20,279 nt of DNA, from positions 1 through 20,279 of the forward strand of contig DKYS01000040.1 of assembly GCA_002493395.1 (NCBI GenBank), written 5' to 3'. Below the pieces are notes generated by a model. The model was not told the DNA's origin, ran no database searches, and saw only the letters and a list, made by a program, of their open reading frames with translations. The DNA is from Turicibacter sp. UBA7094 (GTDB taxonomy: Bacteria; Bacillota_I; Bacilli_A; MOL361; Turicibacteraceae). The position numbers and the translations under genes are program-made. This document shows positions 5,884 to 14,427 of this stretch, piece after piece. Each line of letters begins with the position of its first letter. Position 1 is the stretch's first letter.

Positions 5884-7374
5884 ATGGAAAAAAGTAGTAC
5901 TGGAAAGCTTACGTTAGTATCGCTTATTTTAATGATTTTTACATCGGTTTTTGGTTTTGCTAACATGCCCCGTGGGTTCTTTTTGATGGGATATGCGGCA
6001 ATTCCTTGGTATCTTGTAGGAGGGATTTTATTCTTTATTCCCTATGCATTTATGATTGCAGAATTTGGAGCAGCCTTTAAAAATGAAAAAGGCGGAATTT
6101 ATTCTTGGATGGAAAAATCGGTGGGACCGCGCTATGCCTTTATGGGGATTTTTATGTGGTATGCCTCATATGTCATTTGGATGGTTAATGTTGCCTCAAC
6201 GATTTGGGTTCCAGTTTCGAATATGATATTTGGACATGATACAACGGGACAATGGAGTGTACTCGGATTAACAAGTTCACAAGTATTAGGAATTTTAGGT
6301 GTGTTATGGTTGATTCTTGTATTCCTTTTAACCTCTCGAGGATTAGATAGTATCAAAAAAATTACTTCAATAGGGGGAACAGCCGTTGCTTTATTAAATG
6401 TCGTCTTATTGGTAGGCGGTTTAACAATTTTAATTTTAAATAAAGGACAATTGGCACAACCAATTCATGATATAGCATCTTCATTTACCGTTTCTCCTAA
6501 TAGTAATTACCATAGCATCATTTCGATTTTATCATTCTTAACATTTGCTATCTTTGCCTTCGGAGGAACTGAGGTTGTCGGTGGACTTGTTGATGAGACT
6601 GAAGATCCAGTTAAAACATTCCCTAAAGGGTTATTAATTGCAGCGGCATGTATCGTTTTAGGATATACCGTTGGAATCTTTATGGTTGGTATTTTTACGA
6701 ACTGGGATAGTGTTTTATCAGGTGCGGATATTAACATGGGGAACGTAGCTTACGTGGTAATGAATAACTTAGGTTACGAGCTTGGTTCGGCTTTAGGATT
6801 TGGAGAACAGGTCTCATTACAAATGGGAGCATGGACGGCACGATTTGTTGGATTATCAATGTTCCTAGCATTTAGTGGAGCCTTCATGACTTTATCGTAT
6901 AGTCCATTAAAACAGTTAATTGAAGGAACACCAAAGAAAATCTGGCCAAAAAAATTAACAACGATGAAAAATGGATTACCTATAAATGCAATGAAACTGC
7001 AATCACTTATTGCGATTGCGATTCTTTTATTAGTATCGTTTGGTGGAGATTCAGCTGCAAAATTCTTCGATAAATTAGTCTTAATGACTAATGTGGCGAT
7101 GACGATTCCTTACTTATTTATTGCTTATGCTTTCATTTCATTTAAGAAACGTGATGATATTGAGAAACCATTTGTATTATATAAAAATAAGTCAGTAGCC
7201 ATTGTGATTTCTTGGATTGTAACGTTTATTATTGCATTTGCAAATATATTTTCTATTGTTGAGCCAGTGCCAAGTGGAAATTACGATCAAACATTATGGA
7301 TGATTGCGGGGCCAACTCTTTTTAGTGCTATTGCGCTTGCTTTATATGCACGCTATGATAAACGTGTAAAATAA
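5884..7374 (+). CDS. yjeM: Amino acid permease of the APC superfamily, YjeM type
   Basis: This 496-residue inner-membrane transporter has about 12-14 hydrophobic segments. The N-terminus, SLILMIFTSVFGFANMP, with RGFFLMGYAAIPW after it, and the later EKGGIYSWMEKSVGPRYAF block closely resemble E. coli YjeM as I remember it. Further shared segments are FAFGGTEVVGGLVDETEDP, YSPLKQLIEGTPK and LLVSFGGDSAAKFF. YjeM belongs to the glutamate/GABA antiporter-like branch of the APC superfamily; its substrate is not firmly known, so amino acid transport is a family-level inference. The ribosome binding site is AAGGGAAGGGAA just before ATG 5884. The gene has its own promoter and shares a bidirectional terminator with the convergent Na/Pi gene. 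Confidence 0.9.
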   Translation: MEKSSTGKLTLVSLILMIFTSVFGFANMPRGFFLMGYAAIPWYLVGGILFFIPYAFMIAEFGAAFKNEKGGIYSWMEKSVGPRYAFMGIFMWYASYVIWMVNVASTIWVPVSNMIFGHDTTGQWSVLGLTSSQVLGILGVLWLILVFLLTSRGLDSIKKITSIGGTAVALLNVVLLVGGLTILILNKGQLAQPIHDIASSFTVSPNSNYHSIISILSFLTFAIFAFGGTEVVGGLVDETEDPVKTFPKGLLIAAACIVLGYTVGIFMVGIFTNWDSVLSGADINMGNVAYVVMNNLGYELGSALGFGEQVSLQMGAWTARFVGLSMFLAFSGAFMTLSYSPLKQLIEGTPKKIWPKKLTTMKNGLPINAMKLQSLIAIAILLLVSFGGDSAAKFFDKLVLMTNVAMTIPYLFIAYAFISFKKRDDIEKPFVLYKNKSVAIVISWIVTFIIAFANIFSIVEPVPSGNYDQTLWMIAGPTLFSAIALALYARYDKRVK

Positions 7375-7376
7375 AT

Positions 7377-7414
7377 AAAAAAGATGATTACGATTAATTG
7401 TAATCATCTTTTTT
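7377..7414. terminator. Bidirectional terminator between convergent genes
   Basis: A 15-bp perfect stem (7377-7391 with 7400-7414, core GATGATTAC/GTAATCATC) has an 8-base loop and A-rich and T-rich edges. It lies directly after the permease stop and directly before (minus sense, after) the stop of the Na/Pi gene at 7417, so it serves both. Confidence 0.9.
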
Positions 7415-7416
7415 AT

Positions 7417-8379
7417 TTAGTGATTGATTTGTCTTGAAAGTTGATGTTTATCATGGAAGGTAAGTTCAGCAAATTTAACAAATAAACGACTAAAAGGTAG
7501 GAATAAGAAGACAGTTGATAAATTAAAGAAAAGTTGAATGTTAGCAACTTGCCGTTCCGGAGTTGAGCTAAAGATATCTGTTAAATGAATCACTCCGTCT
7601 ATAAAAGGTAAGAATAAAAGTGTTCCTAAGAGATTGAATGTGAAGTGAATGAGTGCTGCCTGTTTTCCGGCTATGTTTCCCCCTAAACTTGATAATATCG
7701 CTGTGAGACACGTTCCAATCTCATGACCAAAAAGAATAGGAATAGCTGTGTGAAGACTAATGGCTCCAGTTGAAACGAGTGAGATAAGGATAGCGGTCGA
7801 TGCGGAGGAACTTTGGATAAGAAATGTGATAGACATTCCCAGAAGAATACATAGCAGTGAATGGCCTTGAACATTGAAAATGAGTTGTTTAAATAATGGG
7901 GATGTTACGATTGGGTCCATAGATGCTTTAACGATTGAGAGACCTAGAAATAACATTCCGAAGCTAAATAGGAAGTACCCAAGATGATGAGGTGTTTTTT
8001 TCTTAAAGAGGAGCATACATGAGGCACCAATAAAGATAAAATAAGGGATCATATCTGTGAGATTTAATGTAATTAATTGAGTTGTTACAGTTGTTCCAAG
8101 GTTAGCTCCCATAATCACGCCTGTTGCCTGGAGAAGGGTCATTAATCCACTATCAACGAGGCCTACAACGAGAACAGTAATCGCTGAACTACTTTGTACA
8201 AGAGCAGTAAAAATACACCCGATTAAGGCTCCTTTGTAGGGTGAGGTAATCGTTGTAGAGACGGTTTCTTTTAATTTATTTCCCGCAAGAGACTTAAGGG
8301 CATTACTCATTTGTTTCATTCCATATAAAAATAATGCTAAGCCACAGAATAAGTTGAGGATGATTGGTAGGATAGTCAT
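7417..8379 (-). CDS. Na/Pi cotransporter family protein, short form without PhoU
   Basis: This 320-residue membrane protein has the two inverted Na/Pi-cotransporter repeats: QSSSA motifs at residues 62-66 and 189-193, with GANLGTT at 91-97 and GHEIGTC at 218-224. The family normally moves phosphate, or similar anions, together with sodium. It aligns along its whole length with the membrane part of the neighbour at 8865-10481 but stops at the end of that part and has no C-terminal PhoU domain. In the second half the usual GNNIGT or GANIGT is GHEIGT, replacing a normally conserved Asn with Glu. AGGAGTGA upstream of the ATG is a good ribosome binding site. Likely monocistronic. Substrate is inferred from family only. 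Confidence 0.9.
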   Translation of the reverse strand: MTILPIILNLFCGLALFLYGMKQMSNALKSLAGNKLKETVSTTITSPYKGALIGCIFTALVQSSSAITVLVVGLVDSGLMTLLQATGVIMGANLGTTVTTQLITLNLTDMIPYFIFIGASCMLLFKKKTPHHLGYFLFSFGMLFLGLSIVKASMDPIVTSPLFKQLIFNVQGHSLLCILLGMSITFLIQSSSASTAILISLVSTGAISLHTAIPILFGHEIGTCLTAILSSLGGNIAGKQAALIHFTFNLLGTLLFLPFIDGVIHLTDIFSSTPERQVANIQLFFNLSTVFLFLPFSRLFVKFAELTFHDKHQLSRQINH

Positions 8380-8794
8380 GTTTGTTCACTCCTATTAGTA
8401 TTAGTATCTTTAAAAGTGTATGAGATTTAAAGATGCAATAAACCATAAAGACTTCGACGAATTTTATGGTAATAGGAGAAAAAGTGGCCGGCTCAAAATG
8501 AAGGACTGTTGAATTAAAAATCTATTTATTGCTGGAACAAAAATCGGGGTGAATGCCGATTGTTCCTCCCTTTCTAAATTAAAACAGAAAAACATCTTTA
8601 ACGGACGAATGATTTTTATCTTACACTTTATTTCGCTAGCATAAAAAATTCGTTTCCCGTTTTAGAGAGGTCTAGTGGGGATTGAATAAAAAAAAGTCGT
8701 CGAATCTGTTGTAACCTTTGTTTATGGAAAGAAAAAGACCCCTTTTTGTTATATCTGAAACTAATAATCCATGTTATTTAAAGGTGATTCACAA
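8380..8794. other. Gap rich in inverted repeats between the two Na/Pi genes
   Basis: No ORF is credible here. The gap must carry the minus-strand promoter of the short Na/Pi gene, but I could not choose one with confidence. Three dyads are visible: CCATAAA (8443-8449) with TTTATGG (8463-8469); a two-part hairpin GGAAC/ATCGG (8534-8547) with CCGAT/GTTCC (8556-8566); and ACGAAT plus TTTTTAT (8605-8619) with ATAAAAA plus ATTCGT (8641-8653). None has a terminating T-tract, so operator or leader-RNA roles are possible. Confidence 0.45.
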
Positions 8795-8858
8795 GAAAAA
8801 AAGGAACTCATCACTTTATGACTATTAAATCTTAGCCATTGTAAGAGAGCTCCTTTTT
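8795..8858 (-). terminator. Probable terminator of the long Na/Pi gene
   Basis: On the minus strand AAAAAGGAGCTC (complement of 8847-8858) can pair with GAGTTCCTTTTT (complement of about 8798-8809) with one mismatch, followed by further T residues. The loop is long (about 37 bases). It starts six bases after the stop of the gene at 8865. Confidence 0.55.
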
Positions 8859-8864
8859 GTTGTT

Positions 8865-10481
8865 TTACTTATTTGTAGAATTTCCTAAACTTAAAACATA
8901 CTCTGCAATATTAATTGAGTGGTCTCCGATGCGCTCAAAGTTAGAAATGGCATCAAGGAAGACAGCACCGCTATGAGCATTACATTTATTTTTACTTAAA
9001 CGTTGGATATGTTTATCACGTAATAACTCTTCAAGACGGTCGATGTTTTCTTCAAAAATCATTGTATCATTTGCCTTTTCGCGATTGTTAGTTTTATAAC
9101 TTGTATAAGAAGATTTAATTGATTCGAGCGTGTAGTTATAAATTAACTTTAATTCATCTAAAGCATCTTTTGTAAATGTTAACTTTCCAGTAGATACTTC
9201 TTGTGCTAATTCAGCGATATTTTTACTATGATCCCCGATTCGTTCGATATCATTGACGATTTTAATCATTGAAGCAATTCGATTGGTATCGTATTCTGTG
9301 ATATCGTGGGAAGAAATAGAAACTAAGAACATGGATAAATCACGTTCGAGTCGATTAATCTCAGCCTCATTTTCATAGATTTTTTTTGTATGAGAGAGAT
9401 CATTCTCGATTAAGGCATTGGTAGCGAGAGTAACATTTTCTTTCGCTAATTCAAACATCGTTAAGCTTTCTTGAAAAGCTTGTTCAAAAGCAATTGCCGG
9501 CGATTCAAGGAAACGTGGATCTAAACGATTAATTGTTGTTTCACTTGCTTTATCTTTAAGAATTAAGTTAGCTAGTTTAACAAATAACCCTGAAAACGGT
9601 AATAATAATGCGGCATTCACAATATTAAAAATTGTATGAGCATTGGCAATTTGTCTGTCAATATCTCCACCAATTGTAATGACAGCTTGTGATAAGAGAT
9701 TAATAAAAGGCAAGAAGATTAACGTTCCTAGTAAGTTAAACGCTAAGTGAATGAAGGCAGCTTTCTTAGCTACTTTATTGGCGTTTAAACTCGATAATAG
9801 AGCAGTGACACATGTCCCGATATTGTTACCGAATAAGATAGGGATTGCGACCTGTAAGCTAATAGCACCTGTTGCAGCTAAGGATAAAAGAATTGCTGTT
9901 GATGCAGATGAACTTTGAACGATGGCAGTCATAATCGCCCCAACTAATATTCCTAAGAACATATTTCCTTCAAGAGCCATAATTAAATCTTGGAAGAAAG
10001 TGGTTTCGGCAATCGGGCTCATTGAGTCTTTCATCGTTGCTAGTCCCATGAACAGTAAACCGAATCCAAAGATAATTTTTCCAATCTCTTTACGGTTTTG
10101 TTGCTTCATAAATAAGATAAGTGCGGCCCCGATAATGATAAATAACGGAATATAATCGTCAATTTTAAATGTGATTAATTGCCCCGTAATCGTCGTTCCG
10201 ATATTGGCCCCCATAATAACGCCTACAGCTTGGTATAGATTCATTAAACCAGCATTAACGAAACCAACGACCATGACTGTAGTCGCACTACTACTTTGAA
10301 TAATTGCTGTGACAATTGTTCCTACTAAAGCCCCTTTAAACGGATTCGTAATGGTCTTATCGAAGAAGGCTTTTAAACGTGATCCTGCAGCGTTTTCAAG
10401 ACCGTCTCCCATAAATTCCATACCGAATAAAAATAGGGCAAGTCCACTAAATAGACCTAGTAAGATGTTTATGTGTTCCAT
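8865..10481 (-). CDS. Na/Pi cotransporter family protein with C-terminal PhoU domain
   Basis: This 538-residue protein joins a membrane domain (about 1-310) to a cytoplasmic PhoU-like helical domain (about 325-530). The membrane repeats show QSSSA at 62-66 and 189-193, GANIGTT at 91-97 and GNNIGTC at 218-224. The PhoU part shows both signature motifs, DIERIGDHSKNIAE at 411-424 and NFERIGDHSINIAE at 514-527, whose acidic residues bind metal in PhoU proteins. The role is sodium-coupled phosphate transport, with the PhoU domain probably sensing or regulating. The longest frame starts at a TTG (10511), but TTTGGAGGTAAATGT stands just before ATG 10481, so I use that. It is a paralogue of the gene at 7417-8379, in the same orientation. 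Confidence 0.94.
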   Translation of the reverse strand: MEHINILLGLFSGLALFLFGMEFMGDGLENAAGSRLKAFFDKTITNPFKGALVGTIVTAIIQSSSATTVMVVGFVNAGLMNLYQAVGVIMGANIGTTITGQLITFKIDDYIPLFIIIGAALILFMKQQNRKEIGKIIFGFGLLFMGLATMKDSMSPIAETTFFQDLIMALEGNMFLGILVGAIMTAIVQSSSASTAILLSLAATGAISLQVAIPILFGNNIGTCVTALLSSLNANKVAKKAAFIHLAFNLLGTLIFLPFINLLSQAVITIGGDIDRQIANAHTIFNIVNAALLLPFSGLFVKLANLILKDKASETTINRLDPRFLESPAIAFEQAFQESLTMFELAKENVTLATNALIENDLSHTKKIYENEAEINRLERDLSMFLVSISSHDITEYDTNRIASMIKIVNDIERIGDHSKNIAELAQEVSTGKLTFTKDALDELKLIYNYTLESIKSSYTSYKTNNREKANDTMIFEENIDRLEELLRDKHIQRLSKNKCNAHSGAVFLDAISNFERIGDHSINIAEYVLSLGNSTNK

Positions 10482-10510
10482 ACATTTACCTCCAAATTTT
10501 ATCCTGTTCA

Positions 10511-10539
10511 ATCATACTACAAAATCGCTTAAATGAAAA
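10511..10539 (-). promoter_or_regulatory. Promoter of the long Na/Pi gene
   Basis: On the minus strand, TTTTCA (complement of 10534-10539) and TATGAT (complement of 10511-10516) are separated by exactly 17 bases. The -10 lies 29 bases before the chosen ATG, giving a short leader and supporting that start. Confidence 0.6.
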
Positions 10540-10975
10540 TAATATGTTAATAGAATAACCCATATTTAAGGCAAAAAACATCATATTTTAAAAAAATAAT
10601 TATCTTTTTTACTTATTATTAAAATCGTTTTCGTTCACCGAGATTTCTTTTGAATAAATTATCACCTTTTTTCAGGATGATGATAAGAGAGAATGGCATC
10701 TTCTTCTAGTCATTATCTTCTCTTATATTTACGGTGCTACGCTTTCGTTTAATTTTAATGAGGATAAAAAGAATGAGACAGTTTCTAAAACGCTAATTCA
10801 CTCAATTACTTAATAGATTATCTGTCAAAAGGTGTAAGAATTTTTTGATAAGTTAGAATAAATTCATTTATATTTGAAATCATTGTATGTTATTGGGGAA
10901 AATGACTAAAACTAACAAAGCTTGGGGACTTATACGTGTGAAAAAATGGATTTTAAAAGAAGGTTATTATATTAT
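10540..10975. other. Long spacer upstream of the suf operon
   Basis: No ORF with a ribosome binding site is visible. A dyad ATAAGAGA (10683-10690) with TCTCTTAT (10719-10726) has a long loop. A second possible plus-strand promoter, TTGATA at 10845-10850 and TATATT at 10869-10874 (18-base spacer), lies about 130 bases before the better suf promoter. The stretch is long for a simple divergent promoter region and may hold control sites for suf. Confidence 0.4.
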
Positions 10976-11004
10976 TTGGTTTTAAGATATTAATTTAGTA
11001 TAAT
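10976..11004 (+). promoter_or_regulatory. Promoter of the suf operon
   Basis: TTGGTT (10976-10981) and a perfect TATAAT (10999-11004) are separated by exactly 17 bases, 50 bases before the sufC start. No convincing operator dyad overlaps it. Confidence 0.65.
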
Positions 11005-11053
11005 AAAATTAATTTGAAAAAAATGTAGATGACTTGAATGGAGGAAATACGAC

Positions 11054-11896
11054 ATGCAAAAACCTGTTTTGACGATATCAGAATTACATGCAAATGTTGA
11101 AGATAAAGAAATTTTAAAAGGTGTAAATTTAGAAATTAAAGGTGGGGAAGTTCATGCGATTATGGGTCCTAACGGGACAGGAAAATCTACGTTATCCTCA
11201 ACGATTATGGGGCATCCTAAATATCATGTAACGAGTGGAACTGTCACATTAAATGAAGCTAATGTGTTAGAAATGTCTGTTGATGAGCGTGCTCGAGCAG
11301 GATTGTTTTTAGCGATGCAATATCCGGCCGAAGTTCCAGGAGTGACAAATTCAGACTTTTTACGTACGGCGATGCAAACACGTATGGAAGATGGAAAAGA
11401 TGTTCCATTATTTAAATTTATTCGAGAATTAGATAAAAACGTCGAAAAACTTGAGATGCGTGAAGACCTGCCTCACCGCTACTTAAATGAGGGATTTTCA
11501 GGTGGGGAAAAGAAACGAAACGAAATTTTACAAATGTTAATGTTGAAACCGAATATTGCTATCTTGGATGAAATTGATTCAGGGTTAGATGTTGATGCCC
11601 TTCGAATTGTAGGAGAGGCTGTAAATTCAATGAGAAGTGAAAACTTTGGATGTCTTCTTATTACGCATTATCAACGATTACTTGATCATATTAAACCTGA
11701 TTTTGTTCACATTATGATGAAAGGGCGCATTGTTAAATCGGGTGGCGCAGAATTAATTGAGAAAATTGATCGCGAAGGATATGACTGGATTAAAAAAGAA
11801 TTAGGTATTGATGATGAACGTGTTATTGTTGAAGAACAAAAACGCAAGGTTACATCAATTGGGACATGCGCGACAAAGGAAATGTTGGACCTATAA
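11054..11896 (+). CDS. sufC: SufC, ATPase of the SufBCD Fe-S scaffold
   Basis: SufC is the ABC-type ATPase that drives conformational change of the SufBCD complex during Fe-S cluster assembly in the cytoplasm. All ATPase motifs are present: Walker A GPNGTGKS (38-45), Q-loop QYPAEVPG (89-96), signature FSGGEKKRNE (148-157), Walker B IAILDEID (168-175) with catalytic E173, and H-loop H205. The FSGGEKKRNE form is diagnostic of SufC. It is the first gene of sufCDSUB, with a GGAGG ribosome binding site. At 280 residues it is about 20 longer than most SufC proteins; the usual end at YDWIKKELGIDDE is followed by a basic-then-mixed tail containing a cysteine (TSIGTCATKEML). The tail is in frame and followed by a normal gap to sufD. 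Confidence 0.97.
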   Translation: MQKPVLTISELHANVEDKEILKGVNLEIKGGEVHAIMGPNGTGKSTLSSTIMGHPKYHVTSGTVTLNEANVLEMSVDERARAGLFLAMQYPAEVPGVTNSDFLRTAMQTRMEDGKDVPLFKFIRELDKNVEKLEMREDLPHRYLNEGFSGGEKKRNEILQMLMLKPNIAILDEIDSGLDVDALRIVGEAVNSMRSENFGCLLITHYQRLLDHIKPDFVHIMMKGRIVKSGGAELIEKIDREGYDWIKKELGIDDERVIVEEQKRKVTSIGTCATKEMLDL

Positions 11897-11964
11897 TCTA
11901 AGCGGTAAGTGATTGCATAATTCGAATTAAAGTTAAACGTGATAGATGAAAGGGGTCAACGAAA

Positions 11965-13182
11965 ATGACGCAATTACCGAATTGGTTTAATGAAATGCAA
12001 AAAACAGCATTGGATAAAATGAAGACATTGGCCTTACCCAAAGCCGATTGTACTGTGATTAAAAATTGGGCGTTTGACCAAATTGATGGGCGACAACCAG
12101 GTGAAGTTAATAAAGATGACGTATTGGCATCAGTCGCCTATTTAAATGATGAAACAGAAAAAAATATGATCATCGTTTGTGATGGTGAAATTATTTATAA
12201 GAAATTAACGGATTCTTTTGAGGACGTGACCATTGCTAATCTAGAAGAAGCCTTAACAACACATGAAGCGTTATTCAAGCCTTATTTCATGTCTGTAACT
12301 CCGATGGAAATGAACAAGTTGGTGGCGACAAATGTGGCGCATGTAAATAGTGGTTTGTTTATTCATGTTCCAAAAAATAAGGTGATTGAGGAAAGCTTAA
12401 ATGTGATTTATGTCCAATCGAATGGGTCGTTAATAAATCGCACATTAGTGGTAGCAGGACAAAATTCACAATTTAAATATGTTGAAAATTATTATAATCA
12501 ATCTCAAACAGTTATTAATACCGTTTCTGAGGTTGTTGTTTTAGATAATGCGCAAGTTGAGTATGCGGCGATGGATCGATTACATCAAGAATCAACAGTT
12601 TATCAATGTCGTAAAGCCTCTGTGTTGGCAAATGGTAGATTTTTATTGTCTTTAGGAGCACTAAATGATGGAAATACAGTGTCTGAAAATTTGGTGGATT
12701 TAAATGGACAAGGTGCTTCGGCATGGGTTAAGACAGTAGCGATTGCAGAAGGTGTACAAAAACAAAATATTACGATTAATATTGAACATCATGCCCCATA
12801 TACGGAAGGTCATATCGTAAATCATGGAGTTTCAAAGGATAGCGCCCAATTAACATTTAATGGAATCGGGAAAATTAATAAGGGGATGAGTGGATCAAAT
12901 GCACAACAAGAAAGTCGTGCGATGATTTTATCCGAAACAGCTCGTGCTGATGCGAATCCGATTCTTTTAATTGATGAGTATGATGTTCAAGCGGGACATG
13001 CCGCAGGTGTTGGGAAAATTGATGAAGAACAATTGTATTATTTAATGAGTCGTGGATTAACAAGAAAAGCGGCAGAAATTTTAATTATTCACGGATTTTT
13101 AATGCCATTCATTGAAGATATTCAAAGTGAAACGATTAAATCGGAGTTTGTTAAAGTAATCGAACGTAAAATCAATGTTTAA
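11965..13182 (+). CDS. sufD: SufD, scaffold subunit of SufBCD
   Basis: SufD (405 aa) forms the heterodimeric beta-helix scaffold with SufB on which Fe-S clusters are built, with SufC bound to each. The N-terminal helical region (about 1-95) precedes the beta-helix core. The C-terminal core holds DEYDVQAGHAAGVGKIDEEQ, with H345 at the position of the histidine known to matter in E. coli SufD (His360). The family ending LYYLMSRGLTRKAAEILIIHG follows. AAAGGGG precedes the ATG. The gap to sufC is 68 bases and to sufS 15 bases, consistent with one operon. SufB and SufD are homologous; this is called SufD by its shorter length, position after sufC and lack of the SufB-specific N-terminus. Confidence 0.95.
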   Translation: MTQLPNWFNEMQKTALDKMKTLALPKADCTVIKNWAFDQIDGRQPGEVNKDDVLASVAYLNDETEKNMIIVCDGEIIYKKLTDSFEDVTIANLEEALTTHEALFKPYFMSVTPMEMNKLVATNVAHVNSGLFIHVPKNKVIEESLNVIYVQSNGSLINRTLVVAGQNSQFKYVENYYNQSQTVINTVSEVVVLDNAQVEYAAMDRLHQESTVYQCRKASVLANGRFLLSLGALNDGNTVSENLVDLNGQGASAWVKTVAIAEGVQKQNITINIEHHAPYTEGHIVNHGVSKDSAQLTFNGIGKINKGMSGSNAQQESRAMILSETARADANPILLIDEYDVQAGHAAGVGKIDEEQLYYLMSRGLTRKAAEILIIHGFLMPFIEDIQSETIKSEFVKVIERKINV

Positions 13183-13197
13183 AGAGGTGGAAATAAA

Positions 13198-14427
13198 ATG
13201 TCAATTGATGTGAACCGCATCCGTGAGGATTTTCCAATTTTAAAGGAAAAGATGAACGGGCGCCCGTTAGTTTATTTAGATAGTGGGGCAACGACATTAA
13301 AGCCTCAAGCAGTCATTGATGCAGTCAATTGTTATAATACAAAGACAACCTCAAATGTTCATCGAGGTGTTTATCAGTTGAGTAATGATGCAACCGAACT
13401 ATATGAGGGGGCAAGGGAGAAGGTTAAGCAATTAATTAATGCGAAGACTTCTTCTGAAATTGTCTTTACGAAAGGGGCAACACATTCTTTAAATTTAGTT
13501 GCCCAAAGCTTTGGTTTATATCATTTAAAAGCAGGAGATGAAATTATTGTTTCTGAGCTGGAACATCACAGTAGCTTTTTACCGTGGCAACACGTGGCCC
13601 GAGTGACAGGAGCCATTTTGAAATTTATTCCGCTGGATTCAGCAGGACATATAACGATTGAGAACTTTAAAAAGGTTTTAAGTGAGAAGACAAAGGTTGT
13701 TGCGATTAACTATGTCTCTAATGTGATGGGATATGAATCACCAATTAAGGAAATTACGGCACTTGCTCATGAAGTGGGGGCCATTGTATCAGTTGATGCA
13801 GCCCAAGCTGTACCACACATGAAAATTGATGTTCAAGATCTAGGTTGTGATTTTTTATCGTTTAGCGGTCATAAAATGTGTGGCCCAACGGGTGTTGGTG
13901 TTTTATATGGAAGATATGATCTTTTAAACAGTTTAGAACCCATTGAATTTGGCGGGGAAATGATCGATATTGTTGGCGAAACGACATCAACATGGAAGGA
14001 TGCTCCTTATCGTTTTGAGGCTGGAACTCCTGTTATCGCAGGAGCTATTGGACTGGGAGCAGCTATTGATTACTTAGAATCTATTGGATTCGATGCTATT
14101 GCCCAACATGAGTTAGAACTGCGGCAGTATGCGGTTTCTGAGTTAGATAAATTAGGTGGAATTACAATTTTTAATCGGGATGCACAGACGGGAATTATCT
14201 CTTTCAATATTGATGGGGTTCACCCACATGATGCGGCAACGATTTATGATGCGGAAGGAATTTGCGTTCGTGCAGGACACCACTGTGCCCAACCGCTTAT
14301 GGGATGGTTATGTCAACCGGCAACCTTACGCGCAAGTTTTTATTTATACAATACAAAAGAAGAAGTGGATGCATTTGTTGAGGCCACTCGTAAAGGAAAG
14401 GAGTTTTTTGACGGTGTCTTTTTCTAA
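13198..14427 (+). CDS. sufS: SufS, class II cysteine desulfurase
   Basis: SufS (409 aa, normal length) is a PLP enzyme that removes sulfur from L-cysteine, giving alanine and a persulfide for Fe-S assembly. K226 in SFSGHKMCGPTG is the PLP lysine. The active-site cysteine is C363 in RAGHHCAQPLMG, which is the short class II loop. H124 (ELEHHSS) and the SVDAAQAVPH segment with D200 also match the family. It follows sufD by 15 bases with AGAGGTGG as ribosome binding site. The sufU start lies within its last codons, implying coupled translation; SufU is the sulfur acceptor from SufS in Gram-positive bacteria. Confidence 0.97.
   Translation: MSIDVNRIREDFPILKEKMNGRPLVYLDSGATTLKPQAVIDAVNCYNTKTTSNVHRGVYQLSNDATELYEGAREKVKQLINAKTSSEIVFTKGATHSLNLVAQSFGLYHLKAGDEIIVSELEHHSSFLPWQHVARVTGAILKFIPLDSAGHITIENFKKVLSEKTKVVAINYVSNVMGYESPIKEITALAHEVGAIVSVDAAQAVPHMKIDVQDLGCDFLSFSGHKMCGPTGVGVLYGRYDLLNSLEPIEFGGEMIDIVGETTSTWKDAPYRFEAGTPVIAGAIGLGAAIDYLESIGFDAIAQHELELRQYAVSELDKLGGITIFNRDAQTGIISFNIDGVHPHDAATIYDAEGICVRAGHHCAQPLMGWLCQPATLRASFYLYNTKEEVDAFVEATRKGKEFFDGVFF

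Noticed and set aside
7683..7874. Small minus-strand frame within the short Na/Pi gene
   Set aside because: It lies in a different frame inside a clear membrane transporter gene, with no ribosome binding site or family signature.
9922..10536. Plus-strand frames opposite the long Na/Pi gene
   Set aside because: They are antisense shadows of a well-supported transporter; the composition is explained by its codons on the other strand.
14156..14413. N-terminal 86 codons of the long open frame ending in SufU
   Set aside because: They overlap sufS in another frame and give no SufU-like sequence; the family start coincides with GTG 14414 behind AAAGGAG.
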